This document shows, in pieces, positions 20,035 through 31,578 of a DNA stretch of 64,000 bases. Position 1 is the stretch's first letter. Each line of letters starts with the position of its first letter. The notes under the pieces were generated by a model, which was not told where the DNA came from, did no database searches, and worked only from the letters and a program-made list of their open reading frames with translations. The stretch is from Diplodia intermedia (taxonomy: Eukaryota; Ascomycota; Dothideomycetes; Botryosphaeriales; Botryosphaeriaceae). The DNA lies in assembly GCA_021495925.1 (NCBI GenBank), contig JAKEKT010000091.1, positions 1-64,000 on the forward strand. Direction: 5' to 3'. The position numbers and the translations under genes are program-made.

Positions 20035-22180
20035 ATGGCTCCCCTTGAGCAGCAGTGGGTCATTGTCCAGCAGAAGACCTTTACGAAATGGTCCGTCGCT
20101 CGCCCCCCCCACTTGCCCTCCACACTCCGCCCTGGTTCTGACGCACCTCTGCCCGCAGGCTTAACAGCAAGATTTCCGCTCGCGGCCTGGTCATCAAGGA
20201 CCTGTGCACCGACCTCTCCGATGGCACCCTCCTCATCCACCTACTCGAGATCCTCTCCCAGGAATCCCTCGGGAAGTACGCCTCGAAGCCTAAGCTGCGC
20301 GTCCAGAAATTCGAAAATGTCAACAAGGCGCTGGACTTTGTTAGGAGTCGGAGCATCCAGCTGGTGAACATGGGTGCGGAGGATGTCGTCGACGGCAACC
20401 GGAAAATCATCCTGGGGCTGATCTGGACTCTCATTCTTCGCTTCACCATCAGCGACATCTCCGACCAGGGTCTGAGTGCGAAGGAGGGTTTGTTGCTGTG
20501 GTGTCAGAGGAAGACCGCCTGCTACGACGAAGTCGAGGTGCGGGACTTCTCGTCCAGCTGGAACGACGGTCTAGCTTTGTACGTTCCTCAAGCTCGATAC
20601 ACAATAAATGCTCTTGATACTAACAACCTCTTGCAGCTGCGCCTTGCTCGATATCCATCGCCCCGACCTCATCGACTATGATGCTCTTGACAAGTCCGAT
20701 CACCACGGCAACATGAAGCTTGCTTTCGAGATAGCCGCCAACGAGATCGGCATCCCGGACCTCCTTGACGTGGAGGACGTTTGCGACGTTGCCAAGCCCG
20801 ACGAGCGTTCTTTGATGACCTACATCGCCTACTGGTTCCACGCTTTTTCGCAAATGGAGAAGGTTGAGAACGCCGGCCGCCGTGTCGAAAAGTTTGTGCA
20901 AAGCATGCAGGGCGCGTGGGAGATGCAGAATTCTTTTGAGCGCCGTATGAGGGAGCTGCTGCGCCAGATTGCGGAGCAAAAGACTGAGTGGGAAGCTGCT
21001 GTGTTTGATGGAACCTATGCCGACGCAAAGAACCAGTCTGGGCTTTTCACAAGATACAGAAGATCCAAGAAGCGGGAGTGGGTTGCGGAGAAGTCCGATT
21101 TGACCAGCCTCTTGGGCAATATCAAGACGAAGCTCAGCACATATCGCTTACGCCCTTACACGCCCCCGCCGGAGTTGAGCTTGGAGGCCCTGGATCACGC
21201 CTGGGCCGGACTTATGGCGGCAGAACGCACAAGAAGCTCAGTCATCAATGAGACGATCAGAGAGTAATTTCCCCGACTTCGACCTATCGACTTGGACTAA
21301 CAACAGGTGTAGTATCAAGAATGCCCTCCGCCGCTCATTTGCCGATAAAGCGAACGATTTAGCGCTTGCGCTCAACACTCTGTCTGTCTCCTTGTCAGGC
21401 CTCGAAGGCGACGTGGAAGACCAGCGGCAGCACACGCAGAAGCTCAGCGAGAACGTGCAACCTTTGGATCAGTTCTTGGAGATAATTGCCAACATCGACG
21501 AGCAATGTCAAGAAGCTAACATCGAGGAGAATGACTTCACAACATACACTTACGACGAGCTGGAGTACGAGCTCGGATTAGTGAAAGCCAGTGTCTCGAA
21601 GAAGCTTGCTTTCCTCGACAACCAGATGGTGGCACGTAACATGACCAATTTGACACCCATTCAACTGGAGGAGTTCGAATCCGTCTTTAAGCACTTCGAC
21701 CGTGACCTGAGCAACTCTCTGACGGAGCTTGAGTTCTCGGCCGCGCTTGCCAGTCTCGGTCTTGTCTACGACGAAGAGGAAATGCACGAACAGTTCATGG
21801 AGACGAGCGAGGGGAGTAATTACGTGTCGTTCGAGCAGTTTATCCGGTTCATGGTCCATGAGACGGAGGACCAGAACAACGCCGACCAAGTCTTCGAGAG
21901 TTTCAGAGAAGTTGCGGATGGCAAGGTATGTGCATCGGAGCCGGCCGTGGAACGGATGGATACTGACATGGAGTAGCCTTACGTCACCGAGATGGATCTC
22001 CGCCATTCGCTCGTGCCGGACGAGATCATCGAAGACCTGATCAAGCAAATGCCGGAGCACAAGGGCCCCGACTTGCAGGAGGACCGCGAACTGCCGAAGT
22101 ACGACTACATTACTTACATGAACAACTTCATTTCGGGCGGCGGCCACGACGGTGAAGGAGCTAATGGAGACGCATCTTAA
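20035..22180 (+). CDS. ain1: Alpha-actinin-like actin cross-linking protein
   Basis: Exons 20035-20090, 20159-20578, 20637-21263, 21313-21925 and 21977-22180 encode 639 residues, close to fission-yeast Ain1. Two calponin-homology domains fill residues ~5-235 (QQKTFTKWLNSKI start; DGLAFCALLDIHRPDLIDYD in the second). A short helical rod of about two spectrin-like repeats follows, then a C-terminal calmodulin-like EF-hand region. The first EF loop (DRDLSNSLTELE) keeps the acidic and Ser positions for calcium, while the second (EGSNYVSFEQF) is degenerate. The acceptor at 21312 is preferred over one six bases earlier, which lies too close to the actaac branch. The protein should bundle actin at the cytokinetic ring and cortical sites. 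Confidence 0.93.
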
Positions 22181-22391
22181 ATTGGCACATGGGATTGGCG
22201 GGATTGGGAGCTTGGTGTATATTCCCTTCGCGGACGGAGGCGCACGGCGGTTTTCAGCTATTGTAATGGATGGCGGGTGCATTGGACCGGCGTGGTGGGG
22301 ATTCTTCGCCTTACGCTCTGATGCAATTGGGTTACTTTTCGCCTTTGGAGAGAGGCATGGTGGAGCCGGAAGGGTCTTCTGTAATTAGCAA

Positions 22392-22430
<39 letters not shown>

Positions 22431-23578
22431 TAAAGCTTCCCGCCGCTCCGGCGTGGCAGAGTTTTATATGCACGCGGGACCGAGTGGCGGCGACGTGGAT
22501 GCAGTGCTATATTTGCGACGAAGTATTTCTGAAACGCGCTGTGCTCACTGACGTCGCAGGCTGATGGGGACGACGGGCAGCAGCGCGTGTCGCGAAAGGA
22601 GAGTGTAGGGGGTTGGCGCAACGCTTCAAGCTTCATTTGCTGGCGCGTCGGCTGGCGTGCTTGGGCTGTGGGCTGAGATGCGCCCAGCCGGCGCTGCAGC
22701 GGAGATGGCAAGGGCGCGTTTCTGGAAATTCTAGCAGCGCCGGCTGTGCGATCGCCGCGGGTGGTGCGGCGGCTATCCCGTGTCGCCAGTGCCAGGGCTG
22801 CCCCCCAAGCAGCGGCGGCGGGATTCAGTTGACGGCTCGGTGTCAGCGCCCCAGTCTGCGTCTGCAACCACCGCTCCGCTCCAGGGTACCGCCCACGCCC
22901 CCGCTACCCTGTCAAAACTTGAGCCACGCCCGCACGCGCTCTCCTCCAGGTCGTGCACTCGCTCACCCTGCCTGCCTGCTCGCCCCCAGCTCGCCAAAGC
23001 GCCACGGCCAACGCTGCCCAAGTCTGCCTTCCCCCCGCCGGATCAGCAGCCCGCAGCATTGACTCGGTGCGAACAGCCGCCGTCGCGCGCATGAGCCTCA
23101 CCGTACTTCGCGCTTTCTAAAGGTCGCCTCCCCCCGCCCCTATACCTGCCATACCTCGCCGGCCAAAGAGCCTCACAAAGCACCCAGCCTTCCTCGAAGG
23201 CCCGCTTGCGCCGCTGCTTCTCGTTCCCGGGCACGCTGCTGCGACGTCGGGCAGTCGATTGTCCCAGTGAACCGCGGCCTGAGCGACCCCTCGACGTCGG
23301 GCAGATACAGCCCTCCTCCTGACCATAAGCAACACCACTGCCCTCTTGCGCCCGCAGGCGACGCGTACAATGACCTCGCATCCGTAAGTCGCGTCCCCAA
23401 TTTGCGCCGTTTGCACCGCGCTGCCTCTCGCCGTCGCGCTGTCGCTACCCACGTGCGGACCTCCGCTCACTTCTCCCGCTCCTCACCTCCGCACACCCCG
23501 ACGTTTTGGCACGTTTCACGCATTTCCCAGAGCGACACACCAAAACGACGCTGTCTGCTGACGCCCGGATCTCACAGT
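22181..23578. other. Intergenic region with CAG microsatellite; long CLA4 leader
   Basis: This 1.4 kb holds the actinin 3' region and the promoter and 5' leader of CLA4. A perfect (CAG)11 run lies at 22395-22427. The last 300 bp are C-rich leader; a sequence ctcacag just before the start codon may be the acceptor of a 5'-UTR intron. No further gene is visible. Confidence 0.5.
22395..22427. repeat. (CAG)11 microsatellite
   Basis: Eleven uninterrupted CAG units lie about 215 bp after the actinin stop codon, probably in its 3' UTR. They are not in a coding frame I trust. Confidence 0.9.
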
Positions 23579-26185
23579 ATGTACTCTCGCGACCAATTCA
23601 TGAACCCCGGTCCCGCACCAAAGCCCCCAGCCGAACGCCCACGACTTGCTCTGACCCCATCGACACAAGGTCTACCCGGCAACATGTCTCAAATGAGCCT
23701 GAACTCCCCCGGATTTAACGGGGCCACTCCCATTCAGCGCCAGCACACAGGAAACGAGAAGGGTGGCAAGGACAATGTCATCAGAGACGGCTGGGCGAAG
23801 GTCAAGGAAGACGGCATGCTGAAGGGCATGTTCTGGAGCGAGAAGTACCTCGTTTTGAGGGAGTATCAGCTCGACTTCCTGAAGAGCAACAGCTCGCCCA
23901 AGGTATCGTTCACGATCTACCTTCGCGACGTGACCAATATTCAACGGTCGGAAGACTACCCGTTCTCCTTCGAGATCATCCGGACTGCGGCCACAGCTAA
24001 CAATGGCCAATCACCGCCCCGTGACGGCCCTACGAAGCAACTGATTTGCAAAGTCGAAACGGATGACGAGGTTTACGCCTGGATTGACTCCATCTACCAG
24101 CGCTGTCCCAGCATGGGCGGTGTGTCCAATCCCACCAATTTCACCCACAGAGTTCACGTCGGCTTCGATCCCACGAGCGGTGCTTTCGTTGGTCTGCCGC
24201 AAGAATGGGAGAGGCTCCTCACTGCCTCCGCAATTACCAAGGATGACTACCAGAAGAACCCCAAGGCCGTGCTCGAGGTTCTCGAGTTCTACACTGAGAA
24301 GTTGGTCAAGCGCTCCGAAGACCCCGCCCAGTTCTCGAGCCTTACCCCCACGCCCGGTGCCGAACCTAACAAACAGCTCGGCTACTCTTCGAGTGGCGCG
24401 TCCGTCGCCGGCCCCCGCCCTGGTCCTCCGAATGGTTACCAGCGTCAAGACAGCTACAGCACCACCAAGTCCCAAACCAGTGGCAACAGCCAGCAGTCTT
24501 CGTACCAGCAGGCCCAGGCTGATGCCCGCCTTGAAGAGGAGAGGCGTCGCAGGAAGGAAGAGGAGCGCAGGCAGCGTGAGCGTGAAGAGCAGCGCCGCGA
24601 GGTGGAGAGGAGGGAACGCGAAGAGCTGGCTGCGTACAACGCCTCCCTCCCCCAGAAGTCGGTACCAATGGCTAAGCAAGAGCTTGGCGGCTTTACGGAG
24701 GACAGTAGAGACAACAGCCCTGCCCGCTCGCAGCAGGATCGCTACAATCCTTCTCGCGCCGCTCCGCCAGCGCCTACCGCCAACAAGCAGCCCCCAGGAT
24801 CGCTCCGCCAGATGGCCGCTCAGCGTCCCGCGCCTCCAGCTCCGAAGACCCAGAACGGATACCAGGGCACCGCCCAAACGAAGATTCCTGCGAAGCCCCA
24901 ACAATCTTCCCAGCAGAGGTACCCCCCAGGACAAGGTCCAGGTCACACGCGTAGTCCTAACAGTGCAAGTGCTAGTAGCCAAGCGCGTAGTCCCGCTGCC
25001 CCCAAGCCCCTCAACATCGCAACGAAGCAGCCGACCGGCGCCCCGAAGAGCGATGCCGTCAAGGCCGCCGAAGCCGCGCTTACGAAGAAGGAAGACCCCC
25101 CGCCGGCCCGCAAAGAGGTCCGTATGTCGGCCATGTCCGAGGGTGAGGTTATGGCGAAGCTGCGCGAGGTTGTCTCCAAGGAAAAGCCGCTCGAGTCGTA
25201 CAACAAACAGAAGAAGATTGGCCAGGGCGCATCTGGCTCTGTCTACGTCGCCAGGATTCGGGAGAGCGCTCCTTCGCCGACTGCCCGGAGAGTGCTTGCC
25301 GAGAACGGGCCCAGGGCCCAGGTCGCCATTAAGCAAATGGATCTCCGCAACCAACCCCGCAAGGAGCTCATTGTCAACGAGATTATCGTCATGAAGGACT
25401 CGGTCCACCCCAACATCGTCAACTTCCTGGACGCCTTCTTGCAAGAGGAGTCTTCGGAACTCTGGGTCGTGATGGAGTTCATGGAGGGAGGTGCGCTGAC
25501 GGATGTCATTGACAACAACCCCTCTATCAGCGAGGACCAAATCTCTACCATCTGTCTTGAGGTGAGTCTCCGACGAAGCAAATACCATGATTTCGGGATA
25601 CTAACAGCTTCGCGTCTAGACTTGCAAGGGTCTCGAGCACCTCCACAACCAGAACATCATCCACCGTGATATCAAGAGTGATAACGTTCTTCTTGATGGC
25701 CGTGGTAATGTCAAGATTAGTAAGCGAGCATTTTCTAGTCATACAGTGTCCGTGATACTAACTTCTATGCAGCTGATTTCGGTTTCTGCGCCAAGCTCAC
25801 GGAGCAGCGCAGTAAGCGCGCCACGATGGTCGGCACTCCGTACTGGATGGCACCCGAGGTCGTCAAGCAAAAGGAGTACGGTAGCAAGGTTGACATCTGG
25901 TCTCTCGGTATCATGGCGATCGAGATGATTGAGTCTGAGCCTCCGTACCTCAACGAGGAGCCGCTCAAGGCGCTCTACTTGATTGCCACCAACGGTACGC
26001 CGCGCCTCAAGAAGCCCGAGAAGCTCTCGAAGGAGCTCAAGGCTTTCTTGAGCGTCTGTCTCTGCGTGGACGTCCGCTCCCGTGCGACGGCCACGGAGCT
26101 GCTCAGCCACGAGTTCTTGAAGAACGGATGCGGCCTGACGAGCCTTGCATCGCTGCTTGCGTTCCGTAAGAGCAGTTCCCATTAG
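23579..26185 (+). CDS. cla4: p21-activated serine/threonine kinase Cla4
   Basis: Exons 23579-25561, 25620-25719 and 25773-26185 encode 831 residues. The order is PH domain (~70-176), CRIB/p21-binding domain (~182-220, with ISNP-like VSNPTNFTHRVHVGFD), a long Gln/Pro/Ser-rich linker with a charged EERRRRKEEERR coil, and a kinase domain from ~540. Catalytic features are IGQGASGSVY, VAIKQMD (Lys near 585), HRDIKSDN, TDFGFCA, and MVGTPYWMAPE in the activation loop. The PH plus CRIB combination identifies the Cla4 rather than the Ste20 branch. It is activated by Cdc42/Rac and controls polarity, septation and hyphal growth. The C-terminus is slightly uncertain: a gtaaga at 26167 could splice to an AG near 26240 and replace the last few residues. 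Confidence 0.94.
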
Positions 26186-27657
26186 GCGGTCGCGATTAAT
26201 ACTTTCCTGGTTCCTATTTGACTACCCTTCTCTCGTTTAGGTGATGAGCCCAAGTCACGCCAAGCATTGAAGCGAAGCCGCCCGTGCTCCAACCTTCGGA
26301 AGAAGTAGGTTGAGGCCACGTTCGCCCGGGCGGTTCGAAGCTCCAGCCAAACCGGACGAACGGCGTGTCATGTGGAAACGCAATCTTCTCTTCTCCAGGA
26401 AGTGTCGGAAAAAGGATGAAAGATACCCAGTTGCGAGGAAACATCGCCTCTTCTTTGCGCGCGTCCCCAGGCAGGTTCACAGTTGTCAGCAAAACGCGAG
26501 GCTAAAGTACTCGTTCACTCCCTTCGAGCGTTGCAGCCATTGGTCTCTCAGCGTGCATGTCTGCGTGCGTTCGAGCAAGCTGGCCTTCAAAATTCTCTCA
26601 GTTGTTTCTACTTTCAGACGGTGGCGGTCCTCTTTCTTGACTGGACGGGCCGGTGTGCTTTTCGTTCCCTCTCTTTGGGCTGCAAAGCTGCGTTTTCGTC
26701 ATGAGGTTTCCGTGGACCATGCATTTTGATATCAAGGGGAGCGCGAGGCGAGAGATGTCGGCGAGGGTGATTGAAGTGGGGCGGAATTTGCTTTTGATTT
26801 TTTTTCTTCTGGTCCCGCAAGTTTTATTCATATTCCCGGGCGTCGCTAAGATGGACTGGAGCGCAACGGATGATCAGTTACGTTACGGCTCTTGCCTGCC
26901 TGCTTTTGTTGTTTTATGGCTCTCTCATTTGCCCCAATACCCACCTCATATTAGTCTGGCTCCGGCATTATGCGTGCAGCCCAGAGTCTTCAGACGGACA
27001 GTGCAGAGGGGGGCTGCTGGAAGGACAAAGTTTGCAGATAGGGTCTGACTCCCTGCTGCATCCCACTGGATAAGGTCAGCTAGCATTTGAGGACGGGGGT
27101 AACGAGAACCAGGCTCTTGCGACAGTTGCGGACACGATAGACATGAATTCACGGGAGTTTGAGATGGGACTTCACGCGTCAAACCTGTCTTACTATCTGA
27201 AGGTGAATGATGCCGTGCATCGTGCCGGAAATGCAGTCGCGACCTCCCAATATAATGCCGGCCTCTACGAGAAGCCGACAAACGGGGTTTCAGCTCGGCC
27301 GTAAACGTTGGAGAATCTGCTTTCAACCTCTCTGCAGCACTAGCTGCGCCTGATGCCTATCGAAATGGAACAAGTGTCGTTTGGAGATGCTGACAGGGCG
27401 AGAGCGATGATTGGTCGCTGGGTACGGTGACGGTGCAGCGGTGGTTGGTGCCTGCAGCCGAGCGGCGCAGGGCAGCTTGAGCAACGTCACCGCTCTGCCC
27501 TGGAGCTTCGGGACAGCGCTACAACGGGCATCCGCGGCTCCTTTTACGACCACCACCATCCTTGACCCGCTCGTTCCGCTCCCCTCGGATGCTTCGCGCT
27601 CCCTGAAGTTCTTCAATCGGCCCTGCACAGCGAGTGCTACCTCGCCCTTCGTTCGCA
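26186..27657. other. Intergenic region, no gene recognised
   Basis: The 1.47 kb between CLA4 and SEC12 contain only short open frames without motifs. The stretch should include the CLA4 3' UTR and the SEC12 promoter. A T-rich run occurs near 26795-26815. Confidence 0.5.
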
Positions 27658-29778
27658 ATGGCACCGCCCGTCACCTTCACGAAAACCACCCTGTCATACC
27701 CGGTCTACTCCGCCGACTTCGACCCCTACAACCGCGGATACCTCGTCGTCGGCGGAGGCGGTGGCGAAGGTCGCAGCGGCGTCCCAAACCAAATCACCCT
27801 GCTCGATGTCTCGTCACGGTCCGCGATCGAGGTCGCCGGCGAGATCGACCTGCCGCGCGACGAGGACGCGGTCATGTCGCTCGCCAACCTGGCTTCCAAG
27901 GACGGCCTTATCACCTTCGCTGGCATAAATTCCTCCGAGAAGGACCGCTTGGCGGATAAGAACAAACATCTGAGGTCCTTCAAGATCGAATACCCGTCGA
28001 GGAAAAAGGCGACGCAAGAGGGAGGAGCGGCCGAGGCCAAGGTGGAGAAAGGTAGTGTTGGCTTTCTGGGCAAGACTTCCCTGTTCAAGCCTCCTGCCAC
28101 TACCGCTGCGAAGAAGGATACCTACCAGCGTCTTCTGAGGCTTTCTCCTGCCCAGAAGAGGGAGTCGGGGAGCAGGCGCATCGGCGCGATAGCCACAGAC
28201 TTCAACCCTGTGTCGGAGCTGGTTATTTTCGATGCCACAACAGCGGTGCCGTCGGACTGGGATGTGATACAAAGGATAAATCCGGAGGAGGGCAAGGACA
28301 TCAACGATGTGGACATCAACGAGTCATCCGAGGGCAACTTCTCCGTAGCGTTTTGCACCGACCACCAGGTCTTTGTCTCGCGCATGACCTACGACTTCGA
28401 GAAGAAGAAGGCTACCTCCATAACTCTTGCGGACCGCCTCAGACCCGCATATACCCTGCCCTTCCCGGATGCTTTCAGCACCGGCTCATCTCGACCGACC
28501 ATCAAATACATCCGTTACCTCACGCCACACCATATCCTGCTCTGTTGCAATCATGCCCAGCGCAAGGGCACTGAGCTTCTCATACTCCGCAAGCTTCCGG
28601 ACGCGCCAGGCGAGGTCATCCTGCAGAAGAGGCTTCCAGGCCGTATAAAGGCTGCCGGCGGTATGGACGTCTGCATGCTGAATGCAGACACGGTGACTGG
28701 CGCCCGGCAAATCGTGGTCGCCGTGGCGGGGCACGACATCTCAATCGAGCTCTACACACTCGAATACTCTGGCAACAAAACCGACACGCTGAGCCGCTTC
28801 AGCAGCTACCAATCCCTTCACGACGTCCACCCCCTCCAAATGACAAAGCTCGCCTTCTGCCCCTACCACTCGCCTTGGCAATCCAGCTCGTCGCCCCCAA
28901 AGACGCCCGGCCCGCAATACCTCCGCCTTGCGTCCACCTCGCTTGGCAACACGGTCGTCGTCGACACCTTCCCCCTGAAGCCACTGCAGCCCAAGAAGCC
29001 ACACAGCCGGTATGTGGTACAAGGCAGATCCAACACGTCGCTCTATAGCAAATTGACCGTCATCGTCATCGGCTTCTGGCTGCTCGTGTCACTGGTCCTC
29101 CTGCAGCAGTATCTCAACGTCAAGGCGGCGCAGACCGGCCAGGAGCCCTTCGTGCTCATCCGTATGCCCGACGCGGTCCAGAAGTTCCTGGAGGATGTGC
29201 GCGGCGGACAGGATTTGCTGCCGCCGGGAGCGCGCCAGTACTTCAAGTCCGCACCGTCCGACATTCCTTCGAGCGTAAGCAGCGCCGGCAGCAAGGCGTC
29301 CGCCGCCGTCGAAGAGGCGGCCGGAAACGCGTACAAGCAGGCGGCGGACGCGGCCGACGAGATGGTCCGGAAGGCGACGACGCTGCATCTGCGCACGCTG
29401 CTCGAGGCGTACGCGCCGAACTACCTGAAGCCCTCCTCTTCTTCCGATGACGACGCCGTCGACGACGACGACGACAGCAGCAAGGCCATCCTCGTCCGCG
29501 CCACCGGCCCGCCGGAAGATGGCCAGCAGTCGCAGGCGGGCGACGACGAGAGCCTGAGCGCCGAGGTCCACGGCAGCCGGGCGGCGGCGCGCCGGGCGGA
29601 CGCGCACGCCCGTCGCTGGGCGGAGCTGGGCGAGGAGCAGAAGGCGGCGTGGCGGAGGCGCTTGGTGCGGGCGGGGGCGTGGGCGGTCGACGAAGGGGAG
29701 GCGGTGCTGAAGGGCGTGTTGTTCAGCGAGTACGCGGGGTTCGTGGGGAGGGTGACGGCGGAGGCGTTGCAGGAATGA
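27658..29778 (+). CDS. SEC12: Sec12-like guanine-nucleotide exchange factor for Sar1
   Basis: An intronless gene of 706 residues. The cytosolic N-terminal part (~1-450) is a WD40-type propeller opening with TLSYPVYSADFDPYNRGYLV and a glycine loop (VVGGGGGEGRSG), as in Sec12/PREB, where this loop region binds the Sar1 GTPase. One membrane segment at about residues 460-487 (LTVIVIGFWLLVSLVLL) makes it a type II ER membrane protein. The lumenal tail (~220 residues) is long, Ala/Asp/Arg-rich and poorly conserved in this family. It starts COPII coat assembly at ER exit sites. The start at 27658 is the only ATG directly before the conserved sequence. Confidence 0.9.
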   Translation: MAPPVTFTKTTLSYPVYSADFDPYNRGYLVVGGGGGEGRSGVPNQITLLDVSSRSAIEVAGEIDLPRDEDAVMSLANLASKDGLITFAGINSSEKDRLADKNKHLRSFKIEYPSRKKATQEGGAAEAKVEKGSVGFLGKTSLFKPPATTAAKKDTYQRLLRLSPAQKRESGSRRIGAIATDFNPVSELVIFDATTAVPSDWDVIQRINPEEGKDINDVDINESSEGNFSVAFCTDHQVFVSRMTYDFEKKKATSITLADRLRPAYTLPFPDAFSTGSSRPTIKYIRYLTPHHILLCCNHAQRKGTELLILRKLPDAPGEVILQKRLPGRIKAAGGMDVCMLNADTVTGARQIVVAVAGHDISIELYTLEYSGNKTDTLSRFSSYQSLHDVHPLQMTKLAFCPYHSPWQSSSSPPKTPGPQYLRLASTSLGNTVVVDTFPLKPLQPKKPHSRYVVQGRSNTSLYSKLTVIVIGFWLLVSLVLLQQYLNVKAAQTGQEPFVLIRMPDAVQKFLEDVRGGQDLLPPGARQYFKSAPSDIPSSVSSAGSKASAAVEEAAGNAYKQAADAADEMVRKATTLHLRTLLEAYAPNYLKPSSSSDDDAVDDDDDSSKAILVRATGPPEDGQQSQAGDDESLSAEVHGSRAAARRADAHARRWAELGEEQKAAWRRRLVRAGAWAVDEGEAVLKGVLFSEYAGFVGRVTAEALQE

Positions 29779-30581
29779 ACGAATGAATGGGTTTCCGATG
29801 AGGTCTCTGCAGGAAGAGAGCATGTAGCGGTAAATGCGTTTTCCATGTTTCATGTCGTGTCGTGTCGTGTGTTGTCCGACAGCTCTCGGCTGTATGTGTG
29901 TGGTTATTCATGTATATACGACGGTGGTGGATGGACGTACGTTTAATGCGGATGGATCTGGTCGTGGCACTTTGACTGTTGAATTATCCATCCCACTTGT
30001 CGCTTGTGGAACCTCTTCTCGCTGGAGCAGTTCGACGGGCTGTACGGTAGGGTCGTCGGTGGAAGCTTGGGAGAGGAAGAGCTTCGTACCGACCGTCTCC
30101 TCGTGCATGATGCTGTGGACTTACGTGCTGTTTCGGGCATCGACTCGCTGAAGAGCAGGACAGCGAGTACGTCGAGGTGTATGGAAAGGCAGGGGACGGG
30201 AGGTTGGTCTGGTATGAGCTGGATGGGTGGCAAGGAAGGAGGGATGGGGAGTCGTCCAATTCAGTCACGTTTCGCGGCGGAAAGCAGACAGCTAAGAGGA
30301 ACCTGGCTTGGAGCCTTTTGATTTTTTTTTTTTTGCTTTTCTATCTCAGGTTTTCTGTTACCCTTCTGGATCTCATGGTAGAGATCTCGCCCGTTTAGCT
30401 TTCGTAAAAGCTGGGTAGGCCGTTGGACCGTTTGATGTAAGGTCAATCCCGCTTCACTCTCAACTGCCAGTGATGTAGACCATTTTTGAATATTTCGGCA
30501 AGCAAAAAGACCACCGTCGTCGACGTTTCCGTCAGTCGGTCAGACGGGCCTCCCTTCACTGTTCGCCGGTTCGCCCTCTTT
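29779..30581. other. Intergenic region between SEC12 and a secreted-protein gene
   Basis: This 0.8 kb of 3'-flanking sequence for two convergent genes has a short tcgtg repeat near 29860-29875 and a T-run near 30322-30332. No gene is seen. Confidence 0.5.
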
Positions 30582-30869
30582 CTAGTTGTGGGCGTCAAGG
30601 TAGTTGCACTGCTCGATGCAGTTCCACTTCTGCTCGAAGCTGAGGTCGTCGCAGTACTTGGCAATGCAGTCCTGCACGGCGCGGCTGGGGCGATCGTCGT
30701 TCTCATTGCCGACGGAGCGGTCGACGTGCTTCTCGTTGCTGCCGCAGTTGGCGAGGCAGTTGGCCTTCGCCTGGAGAGTGAGGCCGTGGCAGCTGGCAGC
30801 GCAGTCGCCGTGGACGGTAGCGGCCATGGTGGCGAGGACGGCGACAGCGGTGGCGGTGGTGAAGCGCAT
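30582..30869 (-). CDS. Small secreted protein 3 with two C-x3/4-C hairpin modules
   Basis: A single coding exon of 95 residues. A signal peptide (MRFTTATAVAVLATMAATVHG) is followed by a mature peptide of about 74 residues with exactly eight cysteines in two internal repeats: C-x3-C-x10-C-x3-C (DCAASCHGL...NCLANC) and C-x4-C-x10-C-x3-C (DCIAKYCDDL...NCIEQC). This spacing resembles alpha-hairpinin-type helical hairpins closed by two disulfides. The start context agccaagATGcgc is identical to that of the gene at 31578. A probable 5'-UTR intron lies at 30914-30975. Family not recognised; secretion is well supported by sequence and an effector or antimicrobial role is inference. Confidence 0.78.
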   Translation of the reverse strand: MRFTTATAVAVLATMAATVHGDCAASCHGLTLQAKANCLANCGSNEKHVDRSVGNENDDRPSRAVQDCIAKYCDDLSFEQKWNCIEQCNYLDAHN

Positions 30870-31296
30870 CTTGGCTGTTGCGGGCTGGGAAGATTGTGTG
30901 GTTGTGCTGTGTGCTGCGGGTGAGAGGGAGAGTGTCAGTTGTCGGCGATGCGAGGAGCGGGAGCAGTGAGCGCACCTTGTGGAGTGGATGTGCGTGTGAG
31001 CTTGTCCAAGTGGGAGAGTGTGCACAGAGGGAGGTGTTGAGGAAGAGGGAAGGGTTGGGAGTCGGCGGGGGAAATGCGAGCTTTATGGAAGGCGCATGCA
31101 GCGTAGCTGTGGTCACGTCATCGATGCAGGTGCAGGTGGCTCACTCAATGGAAAACTCTCATAAACAGCAGACTGCAGCTTGGATTTTGTGCTTGAGGAT
31201 GTATCTGCTAAGGGATCCTACTTGGAGCCCAACTGAATCAAGAGCTGCAAAAGCTCATTCCTGCCTTCCACTCATGCCGCAGGTCGCCTTTGCCAG
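30870..31296. promoter_or_regulatory. Upstream region of secreted protein 3, with probable 5'-UTR intron
   Basis: The 427 bp between the two minus-strand secreted-protein genes contain a likely 5'-UTR intron at 30914-30975 (gtgcgc donor, cccgcag acceptor, minus strand). Upstream exon ACTCCACAAG precedes it. A cataaag element near 31083-31089 (minus) may act as TATA. Confidence 0.45.
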
Positions 31297-31578
31297 CTAA
31301 CCACCGTATTTGGCCACACAGGCAATCTGGCAGGCCGTCTTCTTGAAGATGTTGCCATCGCAGTTCTCAAAGCACTCCGTGAGCTTTTCATCATCGTCAT
31401 CGTCATCGCCAGACTGGACCGTGTTCTTGTGGTTGACCGGCATGGTGGGGAGGACACCGGGAGTGTAGGTAGCCGTGGAGTTGACGCAGTCGACGGCGGG
31501 CTTGCTCGAGGCGGTAGGAACAGCGGTGACCATGCCAGCAAGAATGCCGACGGCGGCAGTGAGAGTGATGGTGCGCAT
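31297..31578 (-). CDS. Small secreted protein 4 with one C-x3-C hairpin module
   Basis: An uninterrupted 93-residue frame. A signal peptide (MRTITLTAAVGILAGMVTA) leads to a Ser/Thr/Pro-rich segment with one cysteine (VDCVNSTATY), an acidic run (GDDDDDDEK), then C-x3-C-x9-C-x3-C (ECFENC...ACQIAC) and a short tail. It shares start context, probable 5'-UTR intron (31621-31672) and hairpin pattern with the gene at 30869, so the pair probably arose by tandem duplication. The acidic run and the lone cysteine are its own. No known family was recognised. Confidence 0.75.
   Translation of the reverse strand: MRTITLTAAVGILAGMVTAVPTASSKPAVDCVNSTATYTPGVLPTMPVNHKNTVQSGDDDDDDEKLTECFENCDGNIFKKTACQIACVAKYGG

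Noticed and set aside
22385..22867. Minus-strand frame with a poly-Cys tail
   Set aside because: The poly-Cys comes from the CAG microsatellite read on the opposite strand; the rest has no protein-like features.
24011..25588. Long minus-strand frame of 525 codons
   Set aside because: It lies exactly antisense to CLA4, is Leu/Arg/Gly-rich by codon composition, and has no recognisable domain.
29089..29853. Minus-strand frame of 254 codons
   Set aside because: Antisense to the lumenal part of SEC12; Arg/Leu-rich composition only.
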